DNA from: Uranotaenia lowii
Lineage: Eukaryota > Arthropoda > Insecta > Diptera > Culicidae
DNA: 64,000 nt
Direction of reading: 5' to 3'
Assembly: GCF_029784155.1 (NCBI RefSeq)
Contig: NC_073691.1
Location: 66,594,839-66,658,838 of the forward strand
Below are positions 60,758-64,000 of the stretch, in pieces. A program made the position numbers and the translations under genes. The notes under the pieces are model-generated. The model had not been told where the DNA came from and ran no database searches. It saw nothing but the letters and a program-made list of their open reading frames with translations. Position 1 is the stretch's first letter, and the number at the start of each line of letters is the position of its first letter.

Positions 60758-63700
60758 GATTAATAATTTTTTTTTATATTTTTATATTAAATGTCATATA
60801 AACACCTTCATTTCCTCCATAGAAAGTTTTTCTATCAAATGAATAGCTTTTAAAATACAAGCGTTTGTAACTGTCCGGATACTAAATGAGCATAGCCTTA
60901 TGTACAGGAGACTGCCCCAAATTGGTATGGGAAATTTCAAAACCTGTGAAATGTTATGCGCTGCAGTCTAAAATAGATTCTAGCCCTAGTGCAGGATCTC
61001 TTGCCAAATTTGGGCCAGATCGGATCACGGAAAGGGGTCACTCAACGAGCCAGAAGTTTGTATGGTATTTTGAGACATTTTGTTCGGGAGAAACATGAAA
61101 AACCACTTTTTCATCAATAACTTTGGATTCCTTCAGCCGATTTCTTTTGAAAACGGATTTTCTTTAAGCTCAAATTATGTCAAATATTTCATCCCAAGAC
61201 TGCAATTTGATTCGAATTAAGATAAAAAATCAGGCTTCAAAAAATGGGCTAACTTTTTTCGAGTTGCAATCTTCGGATAAAATATTTTTCATATTTTGGG
61301 CTTTAAGAAAACCCTTAAGAACTAGCCTTGAAAATCGTTTTTTTTTTTTTGACTGGAACGTTGTAGGTAAGACAACCCGATTTGTGGTCTTCGAAAAAAA
61401 GTTGATACAAACCAAGATTTACAATCCCCTAGTATGTTATAATGTATCCTAAAAAGGCTAAAACGCTGTATGATGTGTAAGTTTTAAACAGTTAGTTTTA
61501 AAAAATCAATGATTCAATCAAATCATAATTATTTCCAAATGTTTGCAATATCACCCAATGCAAAATGGGTCATATCCATTCCAGCGTGGCGTCACAGCTT
61601 TTGTAAAACAAGTTTTTGGTATATTGTATGGTAATTTTACGGTTCATATTGCGCGTTGAGAAAAAATATACCTCTAAGTTAAAAAAATAATTAGATTGAA
61701 TTTCAAACGAAAGGAAATTTTTTAGAACAAAATGAAATCGTGACGCCACAACGCGCCACTTTTTCCAGCTTTCAGATTTTTTTTTACTAACCCTTATTTT
61801 TCTGCTCTTCTTTTCGATCAAATTTTAAGAAAATTTCAGAAAAGTATCGATTCATTACAACCAACAAATCGCTGCTTTTGATTTTTTTCAAATGTTGATT
61901 TAAATTTATTTTAGAGTGATTCAGTTTCGTGACGTCACAACGAGCCATTTTTATTAAAGCACGGTATTGCACATCAATTTTATTCGAAATTTTTTTGTGC
62001 GATCATGTGAATATTATATAGAAAAAACTATTACTAGGAAATATTCATTCGAAAATGCGTTGAAATGTGTTTCTTAATCTTTTTAATATTTGATTGCAAA
62101 GGAAAGGAAAAACAAAAGATAATTTCAAAAGCCTTCGATCTTTTAAAAGTTAGTTAATGGACACGAGAGTGCCTTAAATTTGCCGACTTATGAAAATCTT
62201 ATAAGTTGCAAGCTAAAATAGATCCTAGGCATAGCACAAAGTCCCCAGTTTTGCACCAATTTCTAAAGTCCCTTTCGGCTGATTTGTTTTCATTATAGTC
62301 AGTATAGTTCTTTAGATGAAATATTGTCATAATTATAGCTGTTAAAAGTTCAAATTCAATGAAAAATCGGTTGATAAAAATCGACATTATCGGTGAACAA
62401 CTGTTTTTATTTTTGATCATCCCGAACAAAATCCATATATTTCCATACAAACTTCAGGTTGTAGCGCGACCTCTTTTCGTAGTACATTCTGGCCCTTATT
62501 TTGCATGGGACCCAGTGTTAGTACCTTCATATTTTTATTTTTTAATACAGTTAAAAATCTCTTCGTGGGATTGAATGTGAATATATGGTTCGATTTGGAT
62601 GTTCTAGTATCTTTTTTGAGGTAAAAGTTGCAATAAAGGAAAGTTTTTTTTAAATAATTTAATGAGAAATATATTTTCCATTAAAATCTTATGAATTTGT
62701 TTGAAAGAAAAAAAAATATCTATCAAATTCACCATGTTTAAAAAAATTTCTGAATCTCACTGGGTTTATTCCATGTTATTAAACCTTTGTTATTTTGTTT
62801 GAACATAATGCCAGCAAGTTATAGAAGCTATTAGAGTATTATCTCATTCTAATATAAAAGAACTTGATCTTTTTGGAAAATTTTTATTCAAACCGCAGAT
62901 AACTACCTGCAAGAATATAATTCAAATCACAGATAAATACCTGCTGTATGATTCACAAATATTGTTTTAAAAAATCGATGAGGATTTCATGTTTGTAATT
63001 GTGTGACTATTCTCGATCCAAACGTTCGGCAAGTGCAATTTTATATTTTTTTTATTAGAGAACTTTTAAAATAACCTTTTTTTTTTAATAATGATTCTTA
63101 ATTTCGTAAAAAAAACTTGATAATTTAATCCATTCATTAAAGCGCATTGTTGTGTAAAACTTGTTAAAAAAAATACTATAATAGTTTTGAAGTTAGAAGT
63201 CATGAACGCTTCCAAAAAAAGTAAATCAATTTTCGTGACGTCATAGCGCATTCTTCACCCGGGTGCAACACAAAACCTTTTAAACCGAATTTAATTCTGA
63301 AAATTGCATTGAATTCCTCCCAAAAAGTTTGAAGAGATTACCAATTTTCGACAATATGAGACGTTTAAAGAAATCTTGAACTGAAAAACAGTTCAAATTT
63401 CGTGACGTTACAACGCTTTAAAATAGATACCTAAAACACTGATTCTAGAGCGTTAACCTGCTGTGATTATTCTTAATCTAATATCATGCTTAAAACATGG
63501 CTTTTTTTCATTCATTTTGCAATAATTTTTTTTATATATAGCTCAATTTTTGACAAAGTTATGTTTCAAACAAAGAATAATTGTTCAAATAAGTTTATTT
63601 TCGCACTAAAATTTTTAAATTTCAACGACAACATACGCAATTCTAGAAAAAGGTAACTGAATATCTTTTGATGGAAAATGGAGGTCTAGAAACAACCTTT

Positions 63701-63800
63701 CAAATGTTGTTCAAATTATTTTTAAAAAACGAATAATAAAAATCGGTTCTCCAGTTGAGAGACGCTTGGAATGAAATTTCAACAACCGCGGAGCTCGGTG
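60758..63800. repeat. AT-rich region with recurring GTGACGYCACAACG blocks
   Basis: A conserved motif around gtgacgtcacaacg or gtgacgccacaacgcgccac appears at about 61583 (opposite strand), 61739, 61927, 63234 and 63401. Separately, a block with ctaaaatagattctagccc at 60968 recurs as ctaaaatagatcctaggca at 62213, with aligned downstream text. This suggests an old duplication of about 1.24 kb. No coding sequence was recognised. Confidence 0.6.
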
Positions 63801-63807
63801 GCATTTA

Positions 63808-64000
63808 CACTGCCAGTCAAAAGTTTGGGATCACCTTTCAAAAACATGAAAATTTTGATCGACCATATCTCAGCCATCTTATGCCATATTGCCATTCATT
63901 TGATCTCATTCAAGAGATCGTGAGCAAAACTTTCTTTGGATGTCTTTGACAAAATGTTAATGTTGAGTTTATATGACTTAAATAAAGCTTAAAGTTGGGA
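63808..64000 (+). mobile_element. Left end of a Tc1-like transposon
   Basis: After a TA at 63806-63807 comes cactgccagtcaaaagtttg and ggatcacctttc. This is the form of Tc1-family inverted termini (cactgcc...caaaagt..ggatcac) and fits TA target use. The element continues beyond the window, so transposase content is unknown. Confidence 0.65.

Overview
The window looks like AT-rich insect nuclear DNA, most likely from a mosquito. It carries a spliced insect lipase gene, an ITmD37E-type mariner (a lineage described from mosquitoes), several non-LTR retrotransposon clades and tRNA-derived SINEs. The species cannot be named from sequence alone. No bacterial-style operons, viral genomes or CRISPR arrays were seen.

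The only host gene I can support is a pancreatic-lipase-family (alpha/beta hydrolase) gene on the minus strand. Three coding exons are visible: 45986-46115, 2380-2524 and 1705-2312. The first two match in phase across an intron of about 43.5 kb (2525-45985); the next intron is only 67 bp. The gene's start lies right of 46115 and was not found. The exon with the catalytic histidine lies left of position 1. Most of the window is therefore probably intron of one gene.

The intron is a graveyard of nested elements. 3410-4860 is a long-terminal-inverted-repeat element. 6000-9505 holds two decayed, converging non-LTR copies with tandem 5-prime repeats. 11550-15500 is a duplicated unit built on a 9-bp minisatellite. 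16660-18660 is a degenerate pyrimidine-rich array. 23994-27570 is a MITE interrupted by an R1-type retrotransposon that still has an open reverse transcriptase frame. 29220-30740 and 33310-38100 hold Jockey and RTE relics, one split by an inverted SINE pair. Two (AT)n tracts lie at 39.2 and 42.1 kb. A hAT-type element with a perfect 8-bp duplication (44293-45943) ends 42 bp from the exon.

Right of 46115 are an uninterrupted copy of the MITE (47434-48039), another nested hAT-like element (48976-50417), a very homogeneous 3.3-kb 9-bp minisatellite (53072-56377), the inverted counterpart of the pyrimidine-rich array (57885-59420), a young truncated RTE-like copy (60170-60744) and the start of a Tc1-like element at the right edge.

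The elements do not form a pathway. Their value is stratigraphic: at least seven insertions have recognisable target-site duplications, giving relative ages. The very long open frames across 53-56.4 kb are artefacts of a stop-free 9-bp repeat.
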